In this document: positions 54,052-63,415 of the stretch, piece by piece
Layout of the letters: the number at the start of each line of letters is the position of its first letter
How positions within the stretch are numbered: position 1 is the stretch's first letter
Notes under the pieces: generated by a model
Seen by the model: the letters and a program-made list of their open reading frames with translations, nothing else
What the model was told of the DNA's origin: nothing
Databases searched by the model: none
Assembly (NCBI GenBank): GCA_021775455.1
Contig: JAJFHU010000003.1
Coordinates: 1 to 64,000, forward strand
DNA from: Hyphomicrobiales bacterium
Lineage (GTDB): Bacteria > Pseudomonadota > Alphaproteobacteria > Rhizobiales > Rhizobiaceae
Length of the DNA: 64,000 nucleotides
Direction: 5' to 3'
Made by a program: the position numbers and the translations under genes

Positions 54052-54066
54052 TCAGGGCTTTTCCAA

Positions 54067-54963
54067 TCATTGCACGAGTGGTGTGTCGGCTCCATTAAGG
54101 GTTATTCCTTCAATGTTGGCCAGTCCCGCCAAAATTCCGATGTATTGTGAAACTGCTTTGGACCAGCTTGAAGCTTCCAACCAGGCTTTTAACCGCGATT
54201 CTACTGCCCTAAATGGTAAAATATCACCATCAACCCGCCGGTCTAAGGCAATGATGTGATACCCAAACCGGCTTTCAACCGGATTTGATGAAAGCGTTCC
54301 TTCCCTCATCTTCAATAAGGCACTTTCAAACTCCGCCACTGTTGTTCCCTTGGTCAACTGCCCGAGGTTGCCACCGACTTTACCGGAGGGGCAGTCAGAA
54401 AACTGTTCAGCCAATTCGCCAAACCTGTCGGGATCCCTACTCAATTGAACCGTAAGGTCTTTTGCAAATACCAGAGTACTCGCTCTTGCTTCTTTGTCAT
54501 CCTGCGAACAGGTCAAAAGAATGTGGCGCGCTTCGAATATCGGGTCAGAACGAAAACGACTCTGATTTAGTTCAAAATACCGACGACACTCACTTTCGGT
54601 AGCGTCTGGTACCGTCACCTCCTGCTCAATTAATTGACGAATGACAGCATCCTTGTCCGTTTCATGCCGCCCATCCGGAAAATCTTCAGAGCAGGGTTCT
54701 ATGCCCTGATTTATTGCTTCTTGCCAAAGCAGTTCACGAATAACCAGTGCTTTGGCTGCAGCTTGCAAAGCATCACCCGGTGTTGAAGCGGCGTGATTTT
54801 GTGTCTCATGCAAGATTTCCGACTCTTCGATTACGATACCATTTACAGATATCTCACCAAAAAGTTGCGTGGCTTTTTTTGGCACCTGTGCGTCAAGTTG
54901 AGTCTCATGCTTTAAAGACTCGGAATTAGCGTTGGCGGTTGTATTGTCCAAGAGTGTAACCAT
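54067..54963 (-). CDS. parvulin-type peptidyl-prolyl isomerase (nar operon)
   Basis: The protein has 298 residues. The PpiC domain shows FEARHILLTCSQDDKEARAS, FGELAEQFSDCPSGKVGGNL and ESRFGYHIIALDRR. An N-terminal helical region resembles the SurA/NifM-like arm. No signal peptide is seen, so it probably acts in the cytoplasm. A parvulin after narI is common in denitrifiers and may help fold NarG or its assembly complex. It is 3 bases from narI and 15 bases before the carbonic anhydrase gene. Confidence 0.88.
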   Translation of the reverse strand: MVTLLDNTTANANSESLKHETQLDAQVPKKATQLFGEISVNGIVIEESEILHETQNHAASTPGDALQAAAKALVIRELLWQEAINQGIEPCSEDFPDGRHETDKDAVIRQLIEQEVTVPDATESECRRYFELNQSRFRSDPIFEARHILLTCSQDDKEARASTLVFAKDLTVQLSRDPDRFGELAEQFSDCPSGKVGGNLGQLTKGTTVAEFESALLKMREGTLSSNPVESRFGYHIIALDRRVDGDILPFRAVESRLKAWLEASSWSKAVSQYIGILAGLANIEGITLNGADTPLVQ

Positions 54964-54966
54964 AAT

Positions 54967-55683
54967 TTATTCTCCGGCTTTCAATGATCCAACTCGGCGA
55001 TTGCGCTGTCGGACAACTTGATAGCCGGGGCGCCAAATGTAGCGGATTGGAGCACTCAACATGTGCACCAAGCGTGTGAATGGGAATATCAGCAAAATTG
55101 TCAAACCCAATACCAAATGGGCTTTGAAAATTGGAGCGGCATCGGCCACGTAACTTGATGCTTCTGGATTAAAAGTGAAAATTCCCTGAGCCCAGGACAT
55201 AAACTTCACCATTTCATTACCATCAAGGTGTTGCATCGAAATCGGGATGGTAGCCAGGCCAAGTGCTAACTGTAGCCATAACAATACGATTATCATTATA
55301 TCGGAAAAACTGGATGTGGCCCTCACGCGTTTGTCAAACAATCGACGATGCACCAACAGCGTAGCGCCAATTATTGCAAGTACACCTGCGACACCGCCTG
55401 CAACAATCGCCAGCAGTTGTTTGGCACCATGACTCACACCGATTGCGTCGAACAGTTGTATTGGGGTCAGCAGTCCAACCAAATGGCCAAAAAAGATCAC
55501 CAACACACCGAGATGAAACAGTACGGACCCCCAAATCAATTGTTTGCGGCGCAACAACTGCGACGAGCCTGATCGCCAGGAGTATGGTTCATGATCATAT
55601 CGAATGATTGTGCCAAGTATCAGAACAGCCAACGCGATATAGGGGTAAATGCCAAATAATAATGTGTTTATATAATGTACCAT
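54967..55683 (-). CDS. narI: nitrate reductase gamma subunit (cytochrome b)
   Basis: The subunit has 238 residues from ATG 55683, with GGAGG before it; a longer upstream frame overlapping narJ is rejected. Five transmembrane helices are seen, with heme-ligand histidines in GSVLFHLGVLVIFFGHLVGL and later FKAHLVLGLTILLIFPFTRL VH. It anchors NarGH to the membrane and takes electrons from quinol. The length is normal for the family. Confidence 0.94.
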   Translation of the reverse strand: MVHYINTLLFGIYPYIALAVLILGTIIRYDHEPYSWRSGSSQLLRRKQLIWGSVLFHLGVLVIFFGHLVGLLTPIQLFDAIGVSHGAKQLLAIVAGGVAGVLAIIGATLLVHRRLFDKRVRATSSFSDIMIIVLLWLQLALGLATIPISMQHLDGNEMVKFMSWAQGIFTFNPEASSYVADAAPIFKAHLVLGLTILLIFPFTRLVHMLSAPIRYIWRPGYQVVRQRNRRVGSLKAGE

Positions 55684-55687
55684 TTTG

Positions 55688-56401
55688 TTAACCCTCCAAC
55701 GGGTTTGCGCTTGCCCGTGAAGGCTTTCTTTTTGATGCCCGTAGTTGTGTTCGCAATTTATCAGGTCCACAACTTCCCTCGCCTGCATTTCCGCCAAAAG
55801 TTACCACCTCTTCTTCCCAAATTTGGTCGAGTGCGTCCAAATCATCTGGGTCATCTTCTGGTTGGGCAAGCAGTTCACTCAACAAACCCGGCTCAGGCTT
55901 TTTCTTGGTCAATTCCGCGAGAACACCAAATACATGGACGTAGATCGATTCCCGCTTTTTCAAACGCTCTTTCAGGGCGACTGTTATGTGCGCAATCTGG
56001 CCGAGCAACTCAATCGCTTCAACCTGGGGTTTTTGTGAGAGATACTCAAGAAACAGCGGCAGATAATCCGGCAGCTCCTTTGCATCAATCTCGAACCCAT
56101 CATTCTCGTACATGGCCATTAAATCTACCATTGCCTGTCCACGGTCTCGGCTTTCTCCATGCACGTGTTCGAACAGATGCAGGGACAATGAACGTGTCCG
56201 ATCAAACAGGAATACATAGCGTTCCTGGGCATCGTAGATATCTGTTACCGCAATATCACTTACCAGTTTTCCAAGGCTGTCCTTTTGCCTGTTGGACAAG
56301 TTGCTGTTTTCAAGAACTTCCTGGAGTTCAGGAACGGATTGCTTCAACTCATGGGTGGGATAAGACAGCAGGAGCGAGATTATTTTGAGCATGTCGTTCA
56401 T
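55688..56401 (-). CDS. narJ: nitrate reductase assembly chaperone
   Basis: The protein has 237 residues. ATG at 56401 overlaps the narH stop codon (TGATG) and has AAGGAG 8 bases before it. The TorD-like helical family shows ERYVFLFDRTRSLSLHLFEH and LPDYLPLFLEYLS. NarJ binds apo-NarG and is required for cofactor insertion and membrane targeting but is not part of the final enzyme. The order narG-H-J-I is canonical. Confidence 0.93.
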   Translation of the reverse strand: MNDMLKIISLLLSYPTHELKQSVPELQEVLENSNLSNRQKDSLGKLVSDIAVTDIYDAQERYVFLFDRTRSLSLHLFEHVHGESRDRGQAMVDLMAMYENDGFEIDAKELPDYLPLFLEYLSQKPQVEAIELLGQIAHITVALKERLKKRESIYVHVFGVLAELTKKKPEPGLLSELLAQPEDDPDDLDALDQIWEEEVVTFGGNAGEGSCGPDKLRTQLRASKRKPSRASANPLEG

Positions 56402-57939
56402 CACACATTCTCCTTGAAAATATCCGTTGGTGTTTGGACGGTACGTGGTTTTTTCGCTCCGAACAGGTCACTTTCTGAGTTTCCTCCAGAGCAACCGTTG
56501 CCAAACGAAAATCCACAGGAGCCACGCAAATCATAGGCATCCTCCGTGACTTCACGGTGCGTGGTTGGAATCACAAAACGGTCCTCATAGTTCGCAATCG
56601 CCATGACATGATACATTTCCTCGATCATCTGCTTACTCATGCCAACCTTTTGGGCGATCGATTCATCAATGTACCCATCCACCGTCTTTGAACGCATGTA
56701 GGCACGCATGGCCATCATTCTTTCCAACGCTGAAATTACCGGTTCTTCCTTTCCTGCTGTAAGCAAGTTTGCCAGATATCTGACAGGAATCCGGAGAGAC
56801 CGGACATCAGGCATGTCGCCATCAACTCCGATCTTTCCGGCCTCTGCCGCCGCCTGAAGGGGTGAGAGCGGCGGTATATACCAAACCATGGGCAAGGTCC
56901 GGTATTCAGGATGCAGTGGGAAGGCAATCTTCCAGTCCATTGCCATCTTGTAGACGGGTGATTTCTTTGCAGCTTCCAACCATGCGTCAGGAACACCGTC
57001 TTTTTGGGCTAGGGCAATTACCTCCGGATCATTGGGATCCAGGAAGATGTTCAACTGTTCTTCGTAGAGGTCTTGTTCATCACTGGTCGCCGCAACCTCA
57101 GAAATCTTGTCTGCGTCATACAATACAACACCGAGATAGCGAATACGACCTACGCAAGTCTCAGAACAAACGGTAGGGTGACCGGCTTCAATCCTGGGAT
57201 AGCAGAAGATGCATTTCTCTGATTTTCCGGAAGACCAGTTGTAATAAATCTTCTTGTAGGGGCATCCGGAAACACACATGCGCCAACCACGGCATTTTTC
57301 CTGGTCAATGAGAACAATGCCATCATCCTCTCGTTTGTAAATTGCCCCTGATGGGCAGGCCGCAACGCATGTCGGATTGAGACAATGCTCACACAGGCGC
57401 GGCAGGTACATCATGAATGTGTTTTCATATTCGCCGTAAATTTCCTTTTGAACGCCATCAAAATTGTAGTCTTTTGAGCGTTTCGAAAACTCACCGCCAA
57501 GGATTTCTTCCCAGTTGGGCCCCCACTCGATTTTTTCCATCCTGTCGCCCGTAATCTGCGAACGGGGGCGGGCGGTTGGAGCGGCTTCACATTCACCAGA
57601 TGTTTGAAGATGGCCGTAGTCAAAATCGAAGGGCTCATAATAATCATCAATTTCCGGAAGATCAGGGTTGGCAAATATCTTCGCCAAAATTCGCCATTTG
57701 GACCCCATTTTGGGTTGTATTTTTCCACGTGCGTTTCGGGTCCAGCCACCGTTCCATTTTTTCTGGTTCTCCCATTCCTTGGGATAGCCAACACCCGGTT
57801 TTGTTTCGACATTGTTGAACCAGGCATATTCGACGCCTTCACGATTTGTCCAGACGTTCTTGCAGGTTACAGAGCAAGTGTGACAACCAATGCATTTGTC
57901 GAGGTTCAACACCATTCCTATTTGAGCGCGGATCTTCAT
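56401..57939 (-). CDS. narH: nitrate reductase beta subunit
   Basis: The subunit has 512 residues from ATG 57939 (overlaps the narG stop by four bases). The clusters are CIGCHTCSVTCKNVW, CEHCLNPTCVAACPSG, CRGWRMCVSGCPYKK, where Trp replaces one Cys and makes the [3Fe-4S] cluster typical of NarH, and CIFCYPRIEAG paired with CSETC. It carries electrons from NarI to NarG. The length and motifs agree with the family. Confidence 0.96.
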   Translation of the reverse strand: MKIRAQIGMVLNLDKCIGCHTCSVTCKNVWTNREGVEYAWFNNVETKPGVGYPKEWENQKKWNGGWTRNARGKIQPKMGSKWRILAKIFANPDLPEIDDYYEPFDFDYGHLQTSGECEAAPTARPRSQITGDRMEKIEWGPNWEEILGGEFSKRSKDYNFDGVQKEIYGEYENTFMMYLPRLCEHCLNPTCVAACPSGAIYKREDDGIVLIDQEKCRGWRMCVSGCPYKKIYYNWSSGKSEKCIFCYPRIEAGHPTVCSETCVGRIRYLGVVLYDADKISEVAATSDEQDLYEEQLNIFLDPNDPEVIALAQKDGVPDAWLEAAKKSPVYKMAMDWKIAFPLHPEYRTLPMVWYIPPLSPLQAAAEAGKIGVDGDMPDVRSLRIPVRYLANLLTAGKEEPVISALERMMAMRAYMRSKTVDGYIDESIAQKVGMSKQMIEEMYHVMAIANYEDRFVIPTTHREVTEDAYDLRGSCGFSFGNGCSGGNSESDLFGAKKPRTVQTPTDIFKENV

Positions 57940-60900
57940 TCTGCGGCCTCCTTGGTTGAGCCATCTTCCTTGAACGGCCCTTCCATCCAATCGACTTTTT
58001 CCATTTTGTGAACGACAACAAACTCGTCACGATTTGAACCTACGGTGCCATAGTAATTGAAGCCGTATGATTGCTGAGCATATCCACCAATCATGTGAGT
58101 TGGTTTGGTTATTGCCCGGGTGACCGAATTATGTATTCCGCCACGTTGGCCAGTGATCTGAGAACCGGGCGTATTCACAATTTTTTCCTGCGCGTGATAC
58201 ATGTAAATCGTTCCCTCCTTCATGCGTTGGGACACGACGACACGAGCCACTATCGAACCGTTTGCATTGAAAACTTCAACCCAGTCATTATCGACAAGTT
58301 CTGCTTTTGCAGCATCGGTTTCCGACAGCCAGACAACCGGTCCGCCTCTGTTCAATGTCAGCATCATCAGATTATCAGAGTAAGTGGAGTGGATGCCCCA
58401 TTTCTGGTGCGGTGTGATGAAGTTTAATATGACCTGCGGCCTGCCATTTGACTTTTTTTCAATCATTGGATTGATGGACTTTGTGTCAATCGGCGGTCTG
58501 TAGACGCAAAAAGCCTCACCGAATGCCCTCATCCATAAATGGTCCTGATACAATTGCTGGCGGCCGGAAATTGTTCGCCATGGGATCAGTTCATGCACAT
58601 TGGTATAGCAGGCATTGTAGCAGACGCTTTCAGATTCAAGTCCAGACCAAGTGGGTGAGGAGATGATTTTTCTCGGTTGGGCTACTACGTCACGAAAGCG
58701 GATTTTCTCGTCTTCCTTGGGCAAAGCCAAATGCGTGTGATCGCGGCCTGTGTTCTTGGACAATGCTTCCCAGGCCTTGACTGCCACTTCGCCATTTGTT
58801 TCGGGCGCCAAGGACAGAATTACTTCTGTTGCATCGATATCGGTATCGATTCTTGGTCGACCCTGGGTTTCACCTTCTTCATCCACCGTGCCATTGAGGC
58901 GAGCCAGCAACTCCACTTCATGTTCTGTGTTCCAGCTAATCCCTTTGCCACCGTTACCGAGTTTTTCCATAAGAGGACCAAGAGCGGTGAAGCGCTTGTA
59001 AAGATTGGGGTAATCTCGTTCCACAATCGCAATTGTAGGCATGGTTTTTCCGGGAATCGGTTCGACCTCACCCTTTTTCCAGTCTTTGACATCCAACCCC
59101 TGGGCCAATTCACCCGGTGTATCATGCAGGATAGGAACCAACACGATATCCTTTTCCTTACCTAATATTTCCGGGGCAACTTCTGAGAATTTTTTGGCAA
59201 TTCCCTTGAAAATATCCCAGTCACTGCGTGCTTCCCAAGCTGGATCAGCCGCAGCTGTCAGTGGATGTATAAATGGATGCATGTCGGAGGTGTTGAGGTC
59301 ATTCTTCTCGTACCAGGTTGCCGTTGGAAGAACGATGTCAGAGTAAACACAAGTCGTCGACATGCGGAAGTCGAGCGTAACCAGTAAATCGAGTTTGCCC
59401 TCTGGTGCTTCGTCGTGCCAGACAGCTTCCTTGGCCCGCTGGCGGCCTTCATCGCCAAGATCTTTGTTCATTACTCCATGAGATGTTCCAAGCAGATGCT
59501 TGAGAAAATATTCATGTCCCTTGCCAGATGATCCCAGCAGATTCGAGCGCCACACAAACATGTTACGCGGCCAGTTTGCTTCGTTGTCCGGATCCTGACA
59601 TGACATTTTGAGCTTGCCCGACACAATTTGCTTCGCGACATAAGCTGCCGGGTCGAGTTTTGATTTTTCAGCGGCTTTGGCTACTTCGAGGGGGTTTGTT
59701 TGAAGTTGCGGCGCCGATGGCAACCAACCCATACGCTCCGAACGAATATTGAAATCGATGAGTGTTCCGTCCCATGGACCTTCCGGTGCTGTTGGAGACA
59801 AAATTTCATCGACTTTCAACGTTTCGTAGCGCCACTGATCTGTATGGGCATAGAAGAAAGAAGTGGAGTTCATTTGCCTCGGCGGGCGATTCCAATCGAG
59901 GCCAAATGCCAATGGGAGCCATCCGGTTTGTGGGCGTAGTTTTTCCTGTCCCACATAGTGACTCCAGCCACCACCGGATTGACCCACGCACCCACACATC
60001 ACCAAAAGATTGATGATCCCACGATAATTCATGTCCATGTGATACCAGTGGTTCAGACCCGCGCCCAATATCACCATGGAGCGGCCATCGGTCTTTTCAG
60101 CATTCAGGGCAAATTCCCGTGCAACTGTAATGATCTGGTCCTTGGGAACTCCTGTGATTTTTTCTGCCCATGCAGGAGTATATGGCAAGTTTTCGTCATA
60201 GGATTTCGCCGAATTCGCATCACCAAAACCCCGATCCAATCCATAATTGGCCACAAACAAATCGAAGACTGTAGCGACCAGCGTTGTGCCATCATTCAGC
60301 TTTACCTTTTTGGCAGGGACTGATCGAAGGAGCACACTGTCGTGATCAGTACCTTCAAAATGATCATGCTCACGGTTTCCGAAATATGGGAAAGCCACTT
60401 GTGCAACACTGTCATGGTCTTCTTCAAGAACGAAGCTCATCTGAAGATCTACTTCGTTCCCCTTGCCATCTTTTTCTTCAAGGTTCCATTTTCCCTTTTC
60501 ACCCCACCGGAATCCGACTGAGCCGGCAGGTGCCACAGTTTTTCCAGACTTGCCATCAATCGCGACTGTCTTCCATTCGGGATTATTCTTCTCGCCAAGA
60601 TTTCCCTTGAAATCGGAAGCTCTTACCAAACGTTCCGGGATGTAATCGCCATCTTTTTTCACCAAACGTACCAACATTGGCATGTCTGTGTATCGGCGGC
60701 AGTAATCTTCAAAGTACTGCGCCTGGCGATCCAAATGAAATTCGCGCAGGATCACATGACCCATGGCCATTGCAAGTGCAGCATCTGTTCCCTGCTTGGG
60801 ATGCAGCCACATGTCAGAGAATTTTGCAGCCTCCGAATAATCTGGTGAAACCACCACTGATTTGGCACCGCGATATCTCGCTTCGGTGTAAAAGTGTGCA

Positions 60901-61691
60901 TCAGGGGTCCGTGTTTGTGGAACGTTGGAGCCCCAAAGCATCAGGAACCCCGAATTGTACCAATCGGCGGATTCCGGCACATCGGTCTGCTCACCCCAGG
61001 TCATTGGAGATGCCGGCGGAAGATCGCAATACCAGTCATAAAATGACATGCATGTCCCACCCATCAATGAGAGGTATCGGGAACCGGCGGCATAAGAAAC
61101 CATGGACATGGCCGGAATTGGCGAAAAGCCAATTACCCGATCCGGACCCCACTTTTTCGTGGTGTAGGCATTTGCCGCCGCGATAATCTCATTAACTTCG
61201 TCCCATGTTGCTCTTACAAAACCACCATGGCCGCGTACCTTGATATAGTCGGCACGTTTCTTTGGGTCCTGCTGGATCGCTTCCCAAGCACCAATAGGAG
61301 TCTTTACTGTCCGTTCTTTTCTCCAAAGTTTCAGTAGACGTGAACGAACCAACGGGTACTTGACCCGGTTGGCTGAGTACATGTACCAGCTGTAACTTGC
61401 ACCACGCGAACAACCACGCGGTTCGTGATTTGGAAGCTCCGGCCGGGTGCGAGGATAATCAGTCTGTTGGGTTTCCCAGGTGACAATTCCTCCCTTAACG
61501 TAAATCTTCCAGGAACATGATCCGGTGCAATTGGCACCATGCGTGGAGCGAACTACCTTGTCATGCTGCCAACGTTTTCGATAGGAATCTTCCCAGTCAC
61601 GGTTTTCATTGGTTACAACGCCGTGCCCCTTTGAAAATTTGTCAACATTCTTCCGCTTCAGGAAATTCAGGCGATCAAGCAAGTGACTCAT
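57936..61691 (-). CDS. narG: respiratory nitrate reductase catalytic subunit
   Basis: The subunit has 1251 residues. The unusual [4Fe-4S] site is made by His51, Cys55, Cys59 and Cys94 (HGANCTGSCSW ... PRGCSRGASYS). The molybdenum-ligand Asp is in ESADWYNSGF, followed by WGSNVPQTRTPDAHFYTE, the bis-MGD region. It reduces nitrate to nitrite at the cytoplasmic face, coupled to quinol oxidation by NarI. No Tat or Sec signal for export is present, as expected for the Nar type. AAGGAA precedes the start. Confidence 0.97.
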   Translation of the reverse strand: MSHLLDRLNFLKRKNVDKFSKGHGVVTNENRDWEDSYRKRWQHDKVVRSTHGANCTGSCSWKIYVKGGIVTWETQQTDYPRTRPELPNHEPRGCSRGASYSWYMYSANRVKYPLVRSRLLKLWRKERTVKTPIGAWEAIQQDPKKRADYIKVRGHGGFVRATWDEVNEIIAAANAYTTKKWGPDRVIGFSPIPAMSMVSYAAGSRYLSLMGGTCMSFYDWYCDLPPASPMTWGEQTDVPESADWYNSGFLMLWGSNVPQTRTPDAHFYTEARYRGAKSVVVSPDYSEAAKFSDMWLHPKQGTDAALAMAMGHVILREFHLDRQAQYFEDYCRRYTDMPMLVRLVKKDGDYIPERLVRASDFKGNLGEKNNPEWKTVAIDGKSGKTVAPAGSVGFRWGEKGKWNLEEKDGKGNEVDLQMSFVLEEDHDSVAQVAFPYFGNREHDHFEGTDHDSVLLRSVPAKKVKLNDGTTLVATVFDLFVANYGLDRGFGDANSAKSYDENLPYTPAWAEKITGVPKDQIITVAREFALNAEKTDGRSMVILGAGLNHWYHMDMNYRGIINLLVMCGCVGQSGGGWSHYVGQEKLRPQTGWLPLAFGLDWNRPPRQMNSTSFFYAHTDQWRYETLKVDEILSPTAPEGPWDGTLIDFNIRSERMGWLPSAPQLQTNPLEVAKAAEKSKLDPAAYVAKQIVSGKLKMSCQDPDNEANWPRNMFVWRSNLLGSSGKGHEYFLKHLLGTSHGVMNKDLGDEGRQRAKEAVWHDEAPEGKLDLLVTLDFRMSTTCVYSDIVLPTATWYEKNDLNTSDMHPFIHPLTAAADPAWEARSDWDIFKGIAKKFSEVAPEILGKEKDIVLVPILHDTPGELAQGLDVKDWKKGEVEPIPGKTMPTIAIVERDYPNLYKRFTALGPLMEKLGNGGKGISWNTEHEVELLARLNGTVDEEGETQGRPRIDTDIDATEVILSLAPETNGEVAVKAWEALSKNTGRDHTHLALPKEDEKIRFRDVVAQPRKIISSPTWSGLESESVCYNACYTNVHELIPWRTISGRQQLYQDHLWMRAFGEAFCVYRPPIDTKSINPMIEKKSNGRPQVILNFITPHQKWGIHSTYSDNLMMLTLNRGGPVVWLSETDAAKAELVDNDWVEVFNANGSIVARVVVSQRMKEGTIYMYHAQEKIVNTPGSQITGQRGGIHNSVTRAITKPTHMIGGYAQQSYGFNYYGTVGSNRDEFVVVHKMEKVDWMEGPFKEDGSTKEAAE

Positions 61692-61746
61692 TTTATGTTC
61701 CTTTGAATGCGGTGATTATTGGTTGTTTGGTAGTTCACGATGCACC

Positions 61747-63354
61747 TCACGGATTTTGCACGTACGCGTTTTTGCGCAGGTAAAACCACCAGTTAATGAT
61801 GATGCAAGCTGCATAGAAAACGGCAAAACCGTAGAGAGCATTTTCAGGTGTTCCCAACTGCATTTGTTCGCCGAACACTTTGGGAATGAAAAAAGCTCCA
61901 TAGGCCGCTACAGCCGAAGTCCAACCCAGCACCGGGCCAGCCTGCTCTTTGTCGAACACAGCGGCAATGGTGCGAAAAGTCGAACCGTTACCGATACCCG
62001 TCGCGGTGAACAGGACCAAAAACAACAGCATGAATGGCAGGAAATAATCCTGCGGCGTTGATGATACGTAAGCCTTTTGGATGAAGTAGGCTACGCCCAG
62101 GGCCGAAAATACCATGATGAACGAGATAATATGGGTTACTTTCGCGCCACCCAACCTGTCGGCGATCATTCCACCCACAGGTCGGATTAGCGCTCCGATG
62201 AATGGACCCATCCAGGCATACATCAACGCTGAAGGGCCATCGGGGTTGGCGGTCGAATGGGTCAAGACGCCGTCGACCATAAGGTGCTGATAACCGAACA
62301 CTACCTTGATCGTCAGACCAAACGCTGCCGAATAACCGATAAAACTGCCAAATGTCATTGTGTAGATGATGGTCATGGCCCAGGTGTGCTTATTCTCAAA
62401 AATCTTGTACTGACGCGACAAGTTCCGCCCAACGGCTCCGGGAATAAGATACAGCAGACCAACGGTCGTTCCGATTACCAGCGGGATCACGATCAGCTTA
62501 TCGACATTCAGACCCGAGCCTCCCACCTTGGCCGGCAGCATCAGCCACAGGCCTACGCCCGCAACAAAGAATCCGATCAACAGCATAAAAGACATGATCC
62601 CGAAAGCTCCTAGCGGATTTGGGATGCGGGGTGACACATGTTCGTCACGGATGTTGTTCATCCCCAGCCACCCGGCGACCACCAGCGGGATTAATAGCAA
62701 CAGCCACACATAACCAGCGTTATGGATATACGTTTCGGTTCCGGCGGGGATTTTTCCGATCAAAGTGCCGGACGTGTTTTCCAGCACCATCGGCTCGCCG
62801 CCAAACAAGCCGAAAGTCATCACCAGTGGAATCAGGATTTGCATCGTGGTTACACCGAAATTACCCAGACCCGCATTCATCCCCAGTGCATAGCCCTGAA
62901 CCTTTTTCGGAAAGAAGAAGGAGATATTGGACATTGAGCTGGCAAAGTTGCCGCCGCCAATACCGCTTAGGAAGGCGAGTGCCTGGAACTTCCACAATGG
63001 GGTGTTCGGATCCTGCAGATAATAACCCGTCCCAATGGCCGGGATCATAAGTAGTGCGGTGGTGAAAAATATGGTGTTTCGTCCACCAGCAATTCGAATG
63101 AAAAACGTACTGGGAATTCTAAGCGTCGCACCAGTCAGGCCCGCTATGGCAGCCAACGTGAACAATTCGGATTTCGCAAACGGAAATCCCAAATTTAGCA
63201 TCTGTACGGTGATGATGCCCCAGTAGAGCCAAACCGCAAAACCGCACAACAGGCTGGGAATTGAAATCCAGAGGTTGCGGTTTGCAATTGCCTTGCCTTC
63301 GCTTTTCCAAAAACCCTCATCTTCCGGGTTCCAGTTTCTCAGATCTTTTCCCAC
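61747..63354 (-). CDS. narK: nitrate/nitrite transporter, NarK2-like
   Basis: This MFS protein of 535 residues has a GTG start behind AAAGGAG. Twelve or more segments are seen with the nitrate signatures GGGNFASSMSNISFFFPKKV QGYALG and GIGNGSTFRTIAAVFDKEQ. The N-terminus (WNPEDEGFWKSEGKAIANRN) is long and cytoplasmic. It resembles the second half of the NarK1-NarK2 pair, normally a nitrate/nitrite exchanger. It is followed by narG in the same orientation. Confidence 0.92.
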   Translation of the reverse strand: MGKDLRNWNPEDEGFWKSEGKAIANRNLWISIPSLLCGFAVWLYWGIITVQMLNLGFPFAKSELFTLAAIAGLTGATLRIPSTFFIRIAGGRNTIFFTTALLMIPAIGTGYYLQDPNTPLWKFQALAFLSGIGGGNFASSMSNISFFFPKKVQGYALGMNAGLGNFGVTTMQILIPLVMTFGLFGGEPMVLENTSGTLIGKIPAGTETYIHNAGYVWLLLLIPLVVAGWLGMNNIRDEHVSPRIPNPLGAFGIMSFMLLIGFFVAGVGLWLMLPAKVGGSGLNVDKLIVIPLVIGTTVGLLYLIPGAVGRNLSRQYKIFENKHTWAMTIIYTMTFGSFIGYSAAFGLTIKVVFGYQHLMVDGVLTHSTANPDGPSALMYAWMGPFIGALIRPVGGMIADRLGGAKVTHIISFIMVFSALGVAYFIQKAYVSSTPQDYFLPFMLLFLVLFTATGIGNGSTFRTIAAVFDKEQAGPVLGWTSAVAAYGAFFIPKVFGEQMQLGTPENALYGFAVFYAACIIINWWFYLRKNAYVQNP

Positions 63355-63415
63355 CGTTTTCTCCTTTGAGTGAGTAGGGGCAGGTCACATCCACATGCCC
63401 TGCCGTATTCGGTTA

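Noticed and set aside
55675-56388. 237-residue plus-strand frame opposite narJ
   Set aside because: narJ is a recognised family in its normal operon place; the opposite frame has no family likeness.
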